Positions 12,591 through 23,828 of a stretch of DNA of 64,000 nt are shown here, in pieces. The notes under the pieces were generated by a model that made no database searches, had not been told where the DNA came from, and saw only the letters and a program-made list of their open reading frames with translations. The stretch comes from Zerene cesonia (Eukaryota; Arthropoda; Insecta; Lepidoptera; Pieridae), in NCBI RefSeq assembly GCF_012273895.1, contig NC_052126.1, positions 6,337,218-6,401,217 on the forward strand, written 5' to 3'. How positions within the stretch are numbered: the stretch's first letter is position 1; each line of letters begins with the position of its first letter. The position numbers and the translations under genes were made by a program.

Positions 12591-13324
12591 TTAGCTGGCG
12601 ACCGTTATTATATTTCATTTGAATAGGCGACTTAGAATAATTTTGAAATATTATCAAAAAAATGTCATTAATTTAAAAGATTAACCAAAACAAACTCACC
12701 TAAAAACATATAATCATTTTAGCGATAACGGTAACACATTGAACACATTACGAGGGAGATTGCGCGATTCGATACAATTTTTTTTGTATGTTTGTCACGC
12801 AATGACATCGAAATGCGCAACACAACATTGTTCTGCGCGTATTGTAGGGCGACACGCGTCTGACATGTGCTACGATAGATTATAGTGGAAACCGCTCTTT
12901 TTCAAACAAATATTTAGATAGATAGATACAAGTTTTAATACATTGGTATGTTTTTATAAATTTTTTGTTTATTTTTTTTATGTCATAGTCGGCAATGGAG
13001 CTGGTGGGTCGCCTGATGGTAAGCGCTACCACCGCCCATGAACATTTGGAGAGGCGCAAGGTCAATTGCAGGCCTTTCGACTCTACAAATGGATTGCCGA
13101 CTTTAATTGGGAAGGGATTAGAAAAGGATTGATGAGAGGAATAAAGAAAAGGAGTGGGAAGGGTAAGGAAAAGAAAATGGGCCTCCGGCTCCCCCACTCA
13201 CCGTACGAAACATATTGTGTTTCGCAAGCCATCTCTACTCGACTCGACTCCCACAGTCAATTATTATAAAAATGTGTTGCTAACTGCAGAACTCGGGAAA
13301 GGCTCAAACAATTCGGATATTTTC

Positions 13325-13486
13325 CACGTTTTTGATGGTAAAGGAAAACATCGTGAGGAAACCGGCATGTCCAAGAATCAAAAGTTCGACGACATGTGAC
13401 ATCTGCCAACCAGCCTTATGGCCTGAATCCTCATAGGAGGCCTGTGTCCCAGCAGTGGGAACAAATATGGGGTGATGAAGACGAAT
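13325..13486 (+). repeat. 3' part of a (GAT)n-tailed SINE
   Basis: Shares GAGAATCAAAAGTTCGACGACATGTGACATCTGCC-type sequence (here as AAGTTCGACGACATGTGACA) with the fuller copy at 47591-47892. The tRNA-like head is missing. Confidence 0.6.
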
Positions 13487-13510
13487 ACTACTTACTATAG
13501 GAGTTACGGA

Positions 13511-13834
13511 GTGGGAGTCGAGCACGCTTCGGCACGAATTGGGCCAGCTCGCACCGGGGAAGTACCACACCCCCACAGAAAACCAGCGTGAAATAGTGGC
13601 ATGCCACTGTGTTTCGTGCGGTGAGTGGGGGAGCCGGAGGCCCTTTCCTTTTCCTCACCCGTCCCAGTCCATTCCTTCTTTCCAGTCGTTAATCCATTCC
13701 TTTTCCCTTATCCCAAAAAAGCGGGCAGCGCATTCGCAGAGGCCCAACCTTTGCGAATGTTCATGGGCGGTGGTGATCGCTTACCATCAGGCGAACCACC
13801 AGCTCAGTTGCCCGCTATGACATAAAAAAAAGAA
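13511..13834 (+). mobile_element. Poly(A)-tailed retroposon, about 325 bp
   Basis: Starts GTGGGAGTCGAGCACGC and ends ...CGCTATGACAT followed by an A-rich tail. A nearly identical copy lies at 41603-41932. The A tail points to LINE-assisted retroposition. Fragments of the 3' half are scattered over the window (near 11880-12060, 25920-25990, 39660-39765, 42826-42905). Confidence 0.7.
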
Positions 13835-15117
13835 AAGCTTTTTGTTTATTTGTACCCTAATGGCTCCGAAACTACTAGACTGATTTTGAAATTTCCTTCA
13901 CCAAAAGAAAGCTACATTATTCCCGAGTGCTATAGGATACTCTTTATCCCGGAAATGTACAGGCGAAGCCGGGGCGAACAGCTAGTGATTTATAAAAAAA
14001 AGTGCTAAAATAGTTCCATTTCCACACATTCACAGCCATTTGTTCCGCTTTTGCGCAGTTATAATTAGTTTAGCCAGTGTCTTTTATCTCCCTCCAGTTG
14101 GGGACATGTTACGTGTTAGACTAAGAGCTAGATGAATTATTTAGATCTAGATTTCCATTATTACTATACAGAGGAGATGTTGGTTGTTTTTCATGTATCC
14201 TTGAAACCATTTAAACGAGCCGGAGAAAAGGTGTTTTGTTTGTAAATGAAAATAAATAATTATCAATGAATGTTACTACAGCTCGTTTTAAAAGTAATGA
14301 AAAGAGAATTTATTAGTCGTACTTGTGGTTACAACATGTTTCAAAGATATGTATTATTTATTTATTATATATCCATGTACTTATTAAACCTTTAACACGA
14401 ATTTTGTATTCTGGAAAAGTTTTACAAAAAGTGGGACCTTAATACCCCATAAAACTTAAAAATAGAGGAATAACTTCGCACTTTTATAAAAAAATTACAT
14501 AGGTAGTACTTATCTCTTTTAGTAACTAAACTTGGGCACAAAAAAAACTATTAAGACACTAAAAATATTCTAAAACAAGGTCGTAAAAATGTAAATTCGT
14601 TTATTGAAAACATTGCAGCATCTCTTACACTCTTTCAAGGGTGTTTCAACCCTTCTTCATTAGCATTTTAAAACGGGGGCCGCTCGATTAATCTACGAGC
14701 TCTCCCAAACTGTTATAGCACTTATTGTTTTGACATAAAACTGACAATTGCATGGCAAAATCCGCTTATCAGATCACGCTTGACCAACAAGTAAGAGGGT
14801 CAAAGATTGTGTCAGATTTTATTGTAATATTTTTTTCTTTTATCAGAGTTAAGTGCGCCTGTCAAACGGTACAAAAATGTCAGATTTTGCTTTATGCTGG
14901 ATTATTGTAATTATTTTTGGTATTATAATTTATAATGTTTTATGTTCACTGAATGGAGAGTTTTAATAGAGTGCAATGTGTTATTTTTATTTGAAACACG
15001 TTATAAACACGTGAATATTATGCTTTAATTTTGAAACTACATTTTTGCATGTCATATCTATACATATTTTAATTTAAATATTGTAAAAAGTAGGTATATA
15101 TACAATTTTTGTGAACG

Positions 15118-15258
15118 ATGGGGTGTACCTTAGGTATATGAAACCGACAGAGTAGATGAGATTCGATTGCTGAGGCACGATCGCGGGTGGCCGAATGACT
15201 AGGCGTTGAACGGTTTGGCAAAATGTCGCGGGTTCGAATCCCGTCTCGTGATCAAATC
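15118..15258 (+). mobile_element. tRNA-derived SINE (Ser/Leu-like head)
   Basis: Contains an A-box-like TGGCCGAATGACTAGGCG and a perfect B-box GGTTCGAATCC, then CTCGTGATCA and a T/A-rich end. These are the two internal RNA polymerase III promoter boxes of a tRNA-derived SINE. Relatives lie at 37996-38165 (-) and, degraded, at 985-1185 and about 55970-56025. Confidence 0.6.
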
Positions 15259-15876
15259 TTTTAAAAAATCATCCCTCTTATAACACTTTTCATAGAAAAA
15301 TACTTTTTGTTTTATTAATTTTTTTAAAGTTAGACCTAATTTTCAATGAGAAATTAAATGATTAATGAAATATAAAACTACATGACAGTGAAAACAGCTT
15401 CGTTATCGGTTGAGAAAGAAAGCGTTCTTATATTATTATAAACAATTTATTAAGAAATAATAGATATTAAATAACCAGACGCTTTCACTTGGTTTAGTGT
15501 CATAAATTTTTCACTGTTTCTTTGAACTATCAAATATACTCTTCTTCAGTTGTTGTTAAGTAAATCCTAGATGGACATCTGCAAAGAAAGAGCCTACAAG
15601 GTCTTAAAAGGCCGGCAAATCAATCGCAACGCTTCTAACATGGTGATGGCTTATGACCAGGCGGTTACGGCGGTACCAGGTATACCACCACCAGGTATAC
15701 ACCAGGTATATCGCCTGCTCTTTTGCTGGTAGTGGTAGAAAAATAAATTCTGCTTCGAAATAAATTCATCTAGTAATGATCATAGCCGTAGTATACATTT
15801 CTTAAGAATCTTATATACAAAGTATTGAACCCAGCGTGTCAGTAAATGCACTCTATTTATAAATCCGTAACTAGCT

Positions 15877-16110
15877 CTAGATGAATGCACTTTTGGCAAG
15901 CTGTGCTTCCTTGACACATCTTAAATTTACTGACCTACATACCGAAATGAACCCTAACACCGTAACAATAAGTCCAAATTGCACCACATCCCGCGCCGTG
16001 ACATTTTCTAGTATATACATGCTAAATTCAAGACAAGAATAACGAATGACACACAATTCGATTAGACGTAATTCGATTTTAGAAATGCTCGGACGTTTTT
16101 CTGTATACAT
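15877..16110 (-). CDS. Possible small membrane protein, divergent from the MSS51-like gene
   Basis: A 77-residue frame from ATG at 16110, starting MYTEKRPSISKIELRL. It has one hydrophobic segment (about residues 43-58, VVQFGLIVTVLGFISV) flanked by charged residues, which would suit a single-pass membrane protein. I do not recognise the family. Its start is 50 bp from the start of the MSS51-like gene on the other strand, which would fit a bidirectional promoter. The frame stays open 78 codons upstream, across the first codons of the neighbour, but that part is the antisense of real coding sequence. No repeat matches it elsewhere in the window. It could be a chance frame or an exon of another gene. 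Confidence 0.35.
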   Translation of the reverse strand: MYTEKRPSISKIELRLIELCVIRYSCLEFSMYILENVTARDVVQFGLIVTVLGFISVCRSVNLRCVKEAQLAKSAFI

Positions 16111-16159
16111 TTGGAATATTTTAACTGTCTGCACTCGTATGTAAATTAAATACGTCGCA

Positions 16160-19100
16160 ATGAACGCAAAGAAAAGTAAAAATAAGAGCCGTGTCAAAAC
16201 CGCGAATGTTGTACCGGAGCAAAATGTAACTAGTGAAATAAGTGATAAACATGAAGTGACGAAAGAAGAAAAATGTGATAATAAAGAAAGTGTTGAAATT
16301 ATTACGTGTGAAAATGTACCGCAAACGGAACAAAATATTACCACTGGCGATACACCTGTGAAGCCGAAAAGAAAGAAGGGTAAAAAGAAAAAGCAGGATG
16401 AATCAATTGTCGAGCAAAAGATACCTGATGACCCACTAAATTCTACTGATAATACTTTAAATGTAACTGAGCCTTCAATGGAAATAAGTAGTGATGTGGA
16501 AAATCAAACGAAACCAATAACAGCTAGTCGCAAAAAGAAAAACAAAAAGAAACAAGGTGAAAAATTTGTTGCAGAGGATAATGCTGTAAAGACAGAAAAT
16601 GAAGTAAATATTGAAATATCAACTAAAAGCGATCCAATCCCCCAGACGCCGGAAAGTACACCAAAAAAGAAACATAAGAAAAAGAAGCATCTGCCTGATT
16701 CCACAAAAACTGAAGACGTCGCATGTATTTCTGCTTTTCAACAGTTATTGGAACCCGGTGATTCACACGATGAAACAGTAAGACCTGATTCACAAAACAA
16801 TGATAGTCTACCAGAAGTTGTTATAGATGAATGTGAGGCGAAAATAGAAGCTATTCAACCTGCAAAAAATAAAAAGAAAAATAAAAAACACAGAAAACAT
16901 TCACCCTCGGTAGTAGAACATGACGAGGAAAAGAAACAAGCACAAGAAGAATCTATAGAGTTATTGCAGGAAATGTCTGAACAAAAACCTACAGTTGAAA
17001 CGAGTGAAGTGTCTAAGGAAGCAAGTCCTAAACCAAAAGCAAAGATAGCTAAGCCTGTAGATAAAAAAGCTAAGAACAAGAATATAAAATTAACTAGTAA
17101 TGTTGATAATAATTCAACACCTGAAGATGCTAAAATTGATCAAAGCTCTCTTCCTGTTATTGAAAGTATAAATCAAGAAGATAATATTCTAGTAAGAGAT
17201 AAAGATGAGAGTGCAAAAATAACTGATAATATAAAAAAGACGGAACACCCACTAAAAAACGTGATCATTGGCATAGATCATGCTCATGCAGAAAAAGAAA
17301 AATGTAAAAATATTTTAAATGTAGCAAAAAACACAGAATCTACTCATACAGCTCCACAAACTGAACAGGAACAAATAAAAGAGTCAGAAAATACATCATT
17401 TACAGAGGTACGACCATCTAGAAAGAAGAAAAGATCTGCAAAATCAATCTCAGATCAAAGCGACGGTGAAAAGGCACCTAGCGTTATTATAGATGTCACG
17501 CCACAAAATGAAACAAAACCTGAGCAACTGGAAGATGCAAATATTACACCCGATTTCATCCACTACCCTCGTTCAAGTAGTCAGCTACAGTTTGATAATA
17601 ATAATAATACGGTAATTCAAGAAATTCATTCTCCAGATGAAGTTAGACTCGGGATTCCAATTTTCATGTCAATACCAGTTGTTCAAGGATCAGGCGAATC
17701 TCCGGAAGTTAGGTCTCAAATGGATCCTCTGGATGTAGAAGTAACTGAATTAAAAATTAGTGAACTGAAAAAAGAAGATATAAATGTAACCATCTCACCT
17801 GAAACAGATAACGAAACACATGTGATGGAGGAGTTAAAATTATCTATTGAAAAATCATTAGCTGAGTTAACAGCTATTGAGAAGGCTGACACAGAAGCTG
17901 AAAAACAGTTAGTAGACATTAAACAAGAAATTTTACATAGTCCAGTTAACTCTCCTATCGAAAGCACTTCAGTTACACCAGTCAATGATGATTTAAAAAA
18001 TGTTGATATACCAAAAGAAGACGTTCCAGAAAGTCCTTGCGCACCTCCGGTATGTCCTACAAGAAAAGATAAGAAAGGAAAATCAAAGAAAAAAGGAAAA
18101 AAGGATACGTCTGAACAGGCGCCTAGCACAACAAATATTTGCTCAAGTAGTAGTACGACTGAGAAAAATAAAGACAGCCAAGATACAACTTCCAAGGATA
18201 AAGGTACTAAATCCGAAAACACACAGAAGAAGGAGAAACAGCAATCTACTACAAATACCGATGAAACTGAAATGCGACCAGATTCCTCTTCTGCATTTGA
18301 AGTACATTATGAGCCAATTGAAAATTTTGAAGACGCTTTGACATCAAGCAACGAGGATATTAACAAAACGTTTGAAATGATTGCCAAGGAAGTGTATGAA
18401 GACGTAGAAACAACAAAACCAATACAACCAAATCCAGAAATAAGTATAACTGAACCAGAAGAAGATAGAAAAGAAGAAATGGCCAAAGAACATCCTGTGT
18501 CGCAGCCAAAAAACTTATTAGGCCAACCCAACATTCCTGTATCATCGAATAAGGATGATTACAAAAAAGAAAAAGATAAACCGCCGAATAGCATGCAAGC
18601 GAAAGTTAAAATTAAGGATTGTGTTGATATAGAAAGAACAAATAAACGATCGAAAGAATCACAAACGACACACAATAAGTCGAAACAAAATCCTGATATA
18701 TATAAAATAAATGAAAACGACGATTTTGTATATGAATACAGCTTTCGAAAAGTGTTTCTACCGAATATTTGTCACGTTTGCAATAAAGTTTTGACCAAGA
18801 GACTGACCTGCACGTTCTGTAACCTAATTTTTTACTGTAGCCAAAAGCACAAGGATGAAGATTGGCCCAAACACCAATCTATGTGTTTCGCAATTTGTAC
18901 TATAGCCCACTTGAAAGGTATGTGTCTTATTATAATTTTCGGGAGAACTTTATTTAAATAAAAAAGTATTAAAAATGGCTGAGCATTTCCTTAAGTATCT
19001 GTTCGGTTATATATATCGCCTGTATATGGCTGTTGGAACTAAAAACACTCAGCAATTTACATATTTAATATCTTTTTTTTTAAGATTTTGAATTATAAGA

Positions 19101-21395
19101 TTAAGTACATGAATCTTGAATTTGAAAACATTTATTTCTACAAAAAATATAATATTAATTAATATATTAGCTTAGATTCATTTAACATATTTGCTTTAAT
19201 TAATTTTTAGAGCAAAAGTTCATCTACGAGGCTGCGAAAAACATCACTGGCCAAGATTATAGACTGCTTAGGATGCAAATGATTATGTCTTCCGAGAAAA
19301 TGCTTAAACGAAAGTTGCATCCGTGGGAGCAAGAAGCCTTACTTTACCCTCGGATCTGTGCTAATGCTGCTTGCAGAGAGTGGAGGCAGGGTCACTTGAC
19401 GGATTGTTCTGGATGTGGACAGGTATTTTTGATGTCGCTGGCAAATTCTGAATATTGCAAGTACAATACGAGTTGTGTTCTTGTATGTATTTTCAACCGA
19501 CTTCAAAAGAGAGGTTCACCGTTCGACTGTAATTTTATTGTGTTTGTTACCTCTGAACTTTCGAACGGAGAAACGCATTTGAGTATTCTTTTTTTATTTA
19601 AAAGTGTGTCAGAAAGTGTTACCTCGAAAAGGTGGCCTTCCATATGGTTCCATTTAAACTTAGTCTTATTCTGAAAATTTGAATGTTTAGTTTTTTGTTA
19701 AAATAATCATTAAATTTTTCTTACGTATAGCGTTGGTACTATATAGTTATATATAATTTAATATTTGAAATGGAATACAGATGAGAGCAAGCCAATCAAT
19801 AAGGGAGATGGCTAAACATCGTAGTTTTCCCCTATTAAAACCTTCTTTTAATAACTAAAAACAATTCTACACCAAGAAACGATAGCGCATAGAACGATGA
19901 GCAATGTGGAACTGTCCGATATTACTTATGATACGTTTTTTGGTTAACTCATATAGACGACCCAACTGTTTCTAGAATCTTCGCTAGAGAGAATAAAACA
20001 AAGTTGCTTTCTCTGTCCCTTTGTATGCTTAAATCTTTGAAAAACTACGCAACGAATTTGATGGGTTTTTTCTTATTGATAGAGAGGAAGGTTCATAAGT
20101 ATAATAATATCTATTAAATTACTCCGAATTAACGCATGCGAAGCCGTATAACGTTGATCGTATTTCAGGTGGCATTTTGTACCGGTCACCCAGAACATAT
20201 GCCAGCTGCCCATCAAAAGTGGTGCAAGTCATATGCCCTTTACCAGAAACTGGTGCTGTACCAACAGACCAAGGGTAGACTGGAGCCCTGCCTGCCCAGT
20301 AAGGTGATGACAGAAAGCTTTGTCATACCGGAGAAGATTAATGAAGTGTTGGCCTCTTTGTATGAGGAACGAATTGGTGAGACCTTCGTTGATTGGTGAT
20401 TTTGTTATTAAGATTTGATAGTTTCTCATTTAGTAGGTAGATTTGAGATAATGTATACAAGAGATATTGTGAATTCTACAGATTTTAAATTATCTGATTT
20501 TAATATGAGTGGTATTGATTAAGAAATTAACATACAATATATTCTAATACGGTATGATACTAATTGGCAATTAATGACCTCTACTAATATTATAAACGCA
20601 AATGTACCTCTGTCTGTCTCTTTTTCACGTCTAAACCACTGAACCGATTTGGATGAAATTAGGTTAAAAAGTTTTTATCCCTACTTCCCTACTAATATTA
20701 TAAATGCGAAAGTAACTCTGTCTGTCTGTCTGTCTGTTACGCTTTCACGCCTAAACCACTGAACCGATTTTGATAAAATTTGGTATGAAGATAGAACTGA
20801 ACTTGGGAAAGGACATAGGATACTTTTTATCCCGAAAAAAGGGTAGAAAGGGTTGAAAGAGGGGATGAAAGTTTTTATGCAAGTTCGTTATTGTCAAACC
20901 GATTTTGATGAAATTTGGTATGATGATGTAGCTAAACGTGGGTTAGAACAAACCATACTTTATATTGCGAAGAAAATACTCCTTACTATGTCGCGCGATA
21001 TAAGCGAATTCTACGCGGGCGAAGCCGCGGGCGAAAAGCTAGTACCTGCATAAAAACGGCATTTATACCGGTAGAACTCCGCGACTTTCATTTCCTTTGA
21101 CATCACGAGCAAAACCGCGGGCACACAGCTAGTTCACTATAAAATATTCCCAAAAGTTCGTTATACATAAAGTGGCAATAATTCAACGCCACACAATAAC
21201 AGCACGCACACATATCACTTTACATCCATGTTTATTGACCTATATCTCTGTTGGAAGGCATCCAATATAAATGCAGGCACTATTTCAGAAATGGACGATG
21301 TTCAATATGCAACGCTTACCCAGATAGCTTCGGCACCTCTCACAGCCGCGTACAGCTATCAAATATCTAGAAAAGCTGCTAATGGATTGACTAAG
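16160..21395 (+). CDS. MYND zinc-finger / MSS51-like protein, N-terminal exons 1-4
   Basis: Exons 16160-18917, 19211-19422, 20169-20376 and 21289-21395 join in consistent phase (1, 0, 1, 0) at GT..AG sites. Residues 1-860 are hydrophilic, Ser/Thr/Glu-rich and probably disordered, with basic clusters such as RKKGKKKK, KKKNKKKQ and KKKHKKKKH every 50-200 residues. A MYND zinc finger starts at C871 (CHVC...CTFC...FYCSQKH...DW..H...C). A second zinc module spans C969-C1009 (CANAAC, CSGC, then C994, H997/H1005, C1009). The MSS51-type C-terminal domain then begins and continues on the minus strand at 31972-30329 because that contig is inverted. An intact acceptor plus the first codon of exon 5 is present at 21931-21933. 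The complete product is 1289 residues. MSS51-type proteins are linked to mitochondria in yeast and vertebrate muscle; this protein's role is not known to me. Confidence 0.88.
20580..20685 (+). mobile_element. Truncated Helitron-like element
   Basis: Starts at the family 5' end (TCTACTAATATTATAAACGC) and is cut off after about 100 bp where the next copy starts at 20686. Confidence 0.5.
20686..21042 (+). mobile_element. Longer Helitron-like element in intron 3 of the MSS51-like gene
   Basis: Starts TCCCTACTAATATTATAAATG and ends AAAAGCTAG (CTAG 21039-21042) after the hairpin-prone GCGGGCGAAGCCGCGGGC. It is the opposite-strand relative of 12261-12590. Confidence 0.7.
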
Positions 21396-21593
21396 GTAAG
21401 TTTAATTCTATATAAATAGATTCTAGGGCTTTGTAGGGCTCTTAGGGTTAGTTTCACAAGAAAACATCTATATATAGACACACCCACTCTTATATAAATA
21501 AATCTATGTATTGATACGTAGTGGTGAGTTCGTGATCGCTTTCCGTCGGGCGAACCATCAGCTCATTTGCTCGCTATGGCAAGAGAAGGTATG

Positions 21594-21909
21594 TCCTTCT
21601 AATATTATAAATGCGAAAGTTTGTAAGGATGTGTATGTGTTTGTTGCTCTTTCACGCAAAAACTACTGAACCGATTGCAATGAAATTTCGTACGTAAACA
21701 GCTGGCCAAGTGGAATAACATACAGGCAACTTTTATCCCGACATTCTTACGCGGGGTAGACCGCGGGGCGCAGCTAGAATTATAAATGACAAAGTTTGTG
21801 AGGATGTGTATGTGTTTGTTGCTCTTTCACGCAAAAACTACTGAACTTTTTATCCCGATATTCCTACGGGACATGGACTTACGCGGGTGAAACCGCGGGG
21901 CGCAGTTAG
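21594..21909 (+). mobile_element. Two Helitron-like copies in tandem in intron 4 of the MSS51-like gene
   Basis: The first copy (21594-21777) ends GCGCAGCTAG. The second (21778-21909) follows without a spacer, lacks the first bases and has an internal deletion (AACTACTGAAC joins directly to TTTTTATCCCG). It ends GCGCAGTTAG. The head-to-tail joint fits rolling-circle read-through or end-to-end insertion. Confidence 0.65.
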
Positions 21910-21933
21910 TACATATTAAAACCATTTCAGAGG
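21857..21933 (+). other. 77-bp contig-end overlap, partner of 31970-32046
   Basis: These last 77 bases of the contig are identical to the reverse complement of 31970-32046. They include part of a Helitron end, unique intron sequence, the splice acceptor CCATTTCAG and the first codon (AGG) of MSS51-like exon 5. Such exact end overlap is what a k-mer assembler leaves between adjacent contigs. Confidence 0.95.
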
Positions 21934-22933
21934 NNNNNNNNNNNNNNNNNNNNNNNNNNNNNNNNNNNNNNNNNNNNNNNNNNNNNNNNNNNNNNNNNNN
22001 NNNNNNNNNNNNNNNNNNNNNNNNNNNNNNNNNNNNNNNNNNNNNNNNNNNNNNNNNNNNNNNNNNNNNNNNNNNNNNNNNNNNNNNNNNNNNNNNNNNN
22101 NNNNNNNNNNNNNNNNNNNNNNNNNNNNNNNNNNNNNNNNNNNNNNNNNNNNNNNNNNNNNNNNNNNNNNNNNNNNNNNNNNNNNNNNNNNNNNNNNNNN
22201 NNNNNNNNNNNNNNNNNNNNNNNNNNNNNNNNNNNNNNNNNNNNNNNNNNNNNNNNNNNNNNNNNNNNNNNNNNNNNNNNNNNNNNNNNNNNNNNNNNNN
22301 NNNNNNNNNNNNNNNNNNNNNNNNNNNNNNNNNNNNNNNNNNNNNNNNNNNNNNNNNNNNNNNNNNNNNNNNNNNNNNNNNNNNNNNNNNNNNNNNNNNN
22401 NNNNNNNNNNNNNNNNNNNNNNNNNNNNNNNNNNNNNNNNNNNNNNNNNNNNNNNNNNNNNNNNNNNNNNNNNNNNNNNNNNNNNNNNNNNNNNNNNNNN
22501 NNNNNNNNNNNNNNNNNNNNNNNNNNNNNNNNNNNNNNNNNNNNNNNNNNNNNNNNNNNNNNNNNNNNNNNNNNNNNNNNNNNNNNNNNNNNNNNNNNNN
22601 NNNNNNNNNNNNNNNNNNNNNNNNNNNNNNNNNNNNNNNNNNNNNNNNNNNNNNNNNNNNNNNNNNNNNNNNNNNNNNNNNNNNNNNNNNNNNNNNNNNN
22701 NNNNNNNNNNNNNNNNNNNNNNNNNNNNNNNNNNNNNNNNNNNNNNNNNNNNNNNNNNNNNNNNNNNNNNNNNNNNNNNNNNNNNNNNNNNNNNNNNNNN
22801 NNNNNNNNNNNNNNNNNNNNNNNNNNNNNNNNNNNNNNNNNNNNNNNNNNNNNNNNNNNNNNNNNNNNNNNNNNNNNNNNNNNNNNNNNNNNNNNNNNNN
22901 NNNNNNNNNNNNNNNNNNNNNNNNNNNNNNNNN
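21934..22933. other. Spurious assembly gap of exactly 1000 N
   Basis: If the 22934-32046 contig is flipped, its end overlaps the left flank by 77 bp, so no sequence is missing at this junction. Confidence 0.97.
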
Positions 22934-23106
22934 GACAAGGGCATCGCACAGACGAATACGCAACTTTAGGTCTAGATATTTTCTTATCTTGTATAATACT
23001 TTTAATCTATACAAAGAGTTAGAAATAACATTATTTATATGTTTTTCGAATCTAAGATTCTCGTCAAATACAACTCCCAAGTTACGTTTTGAAGTGCAGG
23101 TTGGCA
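22934..23106 (-). pseudogene. LINE reverse-transcriptase fragment
   Basis: The minus strand encodes a stretch starting RNLGVVFDENLRFEKHINN and ending LRIRLCDALV. This is the typical RT/thumb region of Jockey/CR1-like non-LTR retrotransposons (LGVxFDxxLxFxxHI...CxALV). The frame has a stop just upstream and runs into the gap, so it is a fragment. Read in the flipped orientation it points towards the LINE 3' tail at 33047. Confidence 0.75.
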
Positions 23107-23280
23107 GTTGTCTTACTTACGACATGCTGGTTTCTTCACGATGTTTTCCATCACCGTTTCGAACATATATTATCATATTTTATTGTTATAATTTAAACTC
23201 AAGTTAACATTTATTTATTCAATTATATGTACTACTTTTAGAAGCACTTTTGAATCGTCATTTACTACTTATAACGTAGT

Positions 23281-23495
23281 ATTTTCTTGTGTTTGATTTT
23301 ACGCGAGTATTATACATTTAGAAATTAAAAACTTTTTAACGGATTTTAAACGCGATTTATTCATTATATTATTCCCGTATTATTCCAGTCCCCCCGTAGT
23401 CTCCCCGTGACCACGCTCGCTGTAGTGTTCGAAACGTCGGCTTAATAATATAATGAATAAATCGCGTTTAAAATCCGTTAAAAAGTTTTTAATTT
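23281..23495. mobile_element. Hairpin-containing inserted element with 53-bp perfect inverted arms
   Basis: Arms 23321-23373 and 23444-23496 are perfect reverse complements over 53 bp, with a 70-bp interior (including GTTCGAAACGTCGG). The block 23281-23495 is flanked by a 16-bp direct repeat, CTACTTATAACGTAGT, at 23265-23280 and 23496-23511. It interrupts an older repeat whose fragments lie at about 23205-23280 and 23735-23800. The arms alone are also flanked by TA on both sides, so a TA-duplicating MITE is an alternative reading. Confidence 0.75.
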
Positions 23496-23828
23496 CTACT
23501 TATAACGTAGTTTTGATGTGAAACATGTATAGCCGCACGTAAAACAGATTTCTGGCGATAGTGTATAATACATACAGTCTATATGCAGTAGTGTGTACGG
23601 TGTTATATTTTATTTTATCATTATGACATATTTAGTTCCTACCACAGTCTATTCTTTGCATATTAATTTTATAAAATGATATCAATGTTTCACATCTGCC
23701 AGGCGTCCCGTGACGGCTCACATTTTTTTAAATTTACCACGGTTCGGAGAGCAGTTTCTAGCAGAGAAGAACCAGCAAGGAACTCTGTAGTTTAAAAGAG
23801 ACTTAACAAAATTCCCTATTTATTCCAG

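Noticed and set aside
15195..15258. A functional tRNA gene
   Set aside because: A- and B-box are present but a full cloverleaf with acceptor stem is not, and relatives repeat in the window, so it is a SINE head.
15877..16344. Full 155-codon minus-strand frame including an N-terminal hydrophobic half
   Set aside because: The first half is the antisense of real MSS51-like coding sequence; only the part from 16110 is kept as a weak candidate.
16504..18545. Several minus-strand frames rich in Ser, Leu and Phe
   Set aside because: They are antisense shadows of the Lys/Glu/Asp-rich exon 1 of the MSS51-like gene.
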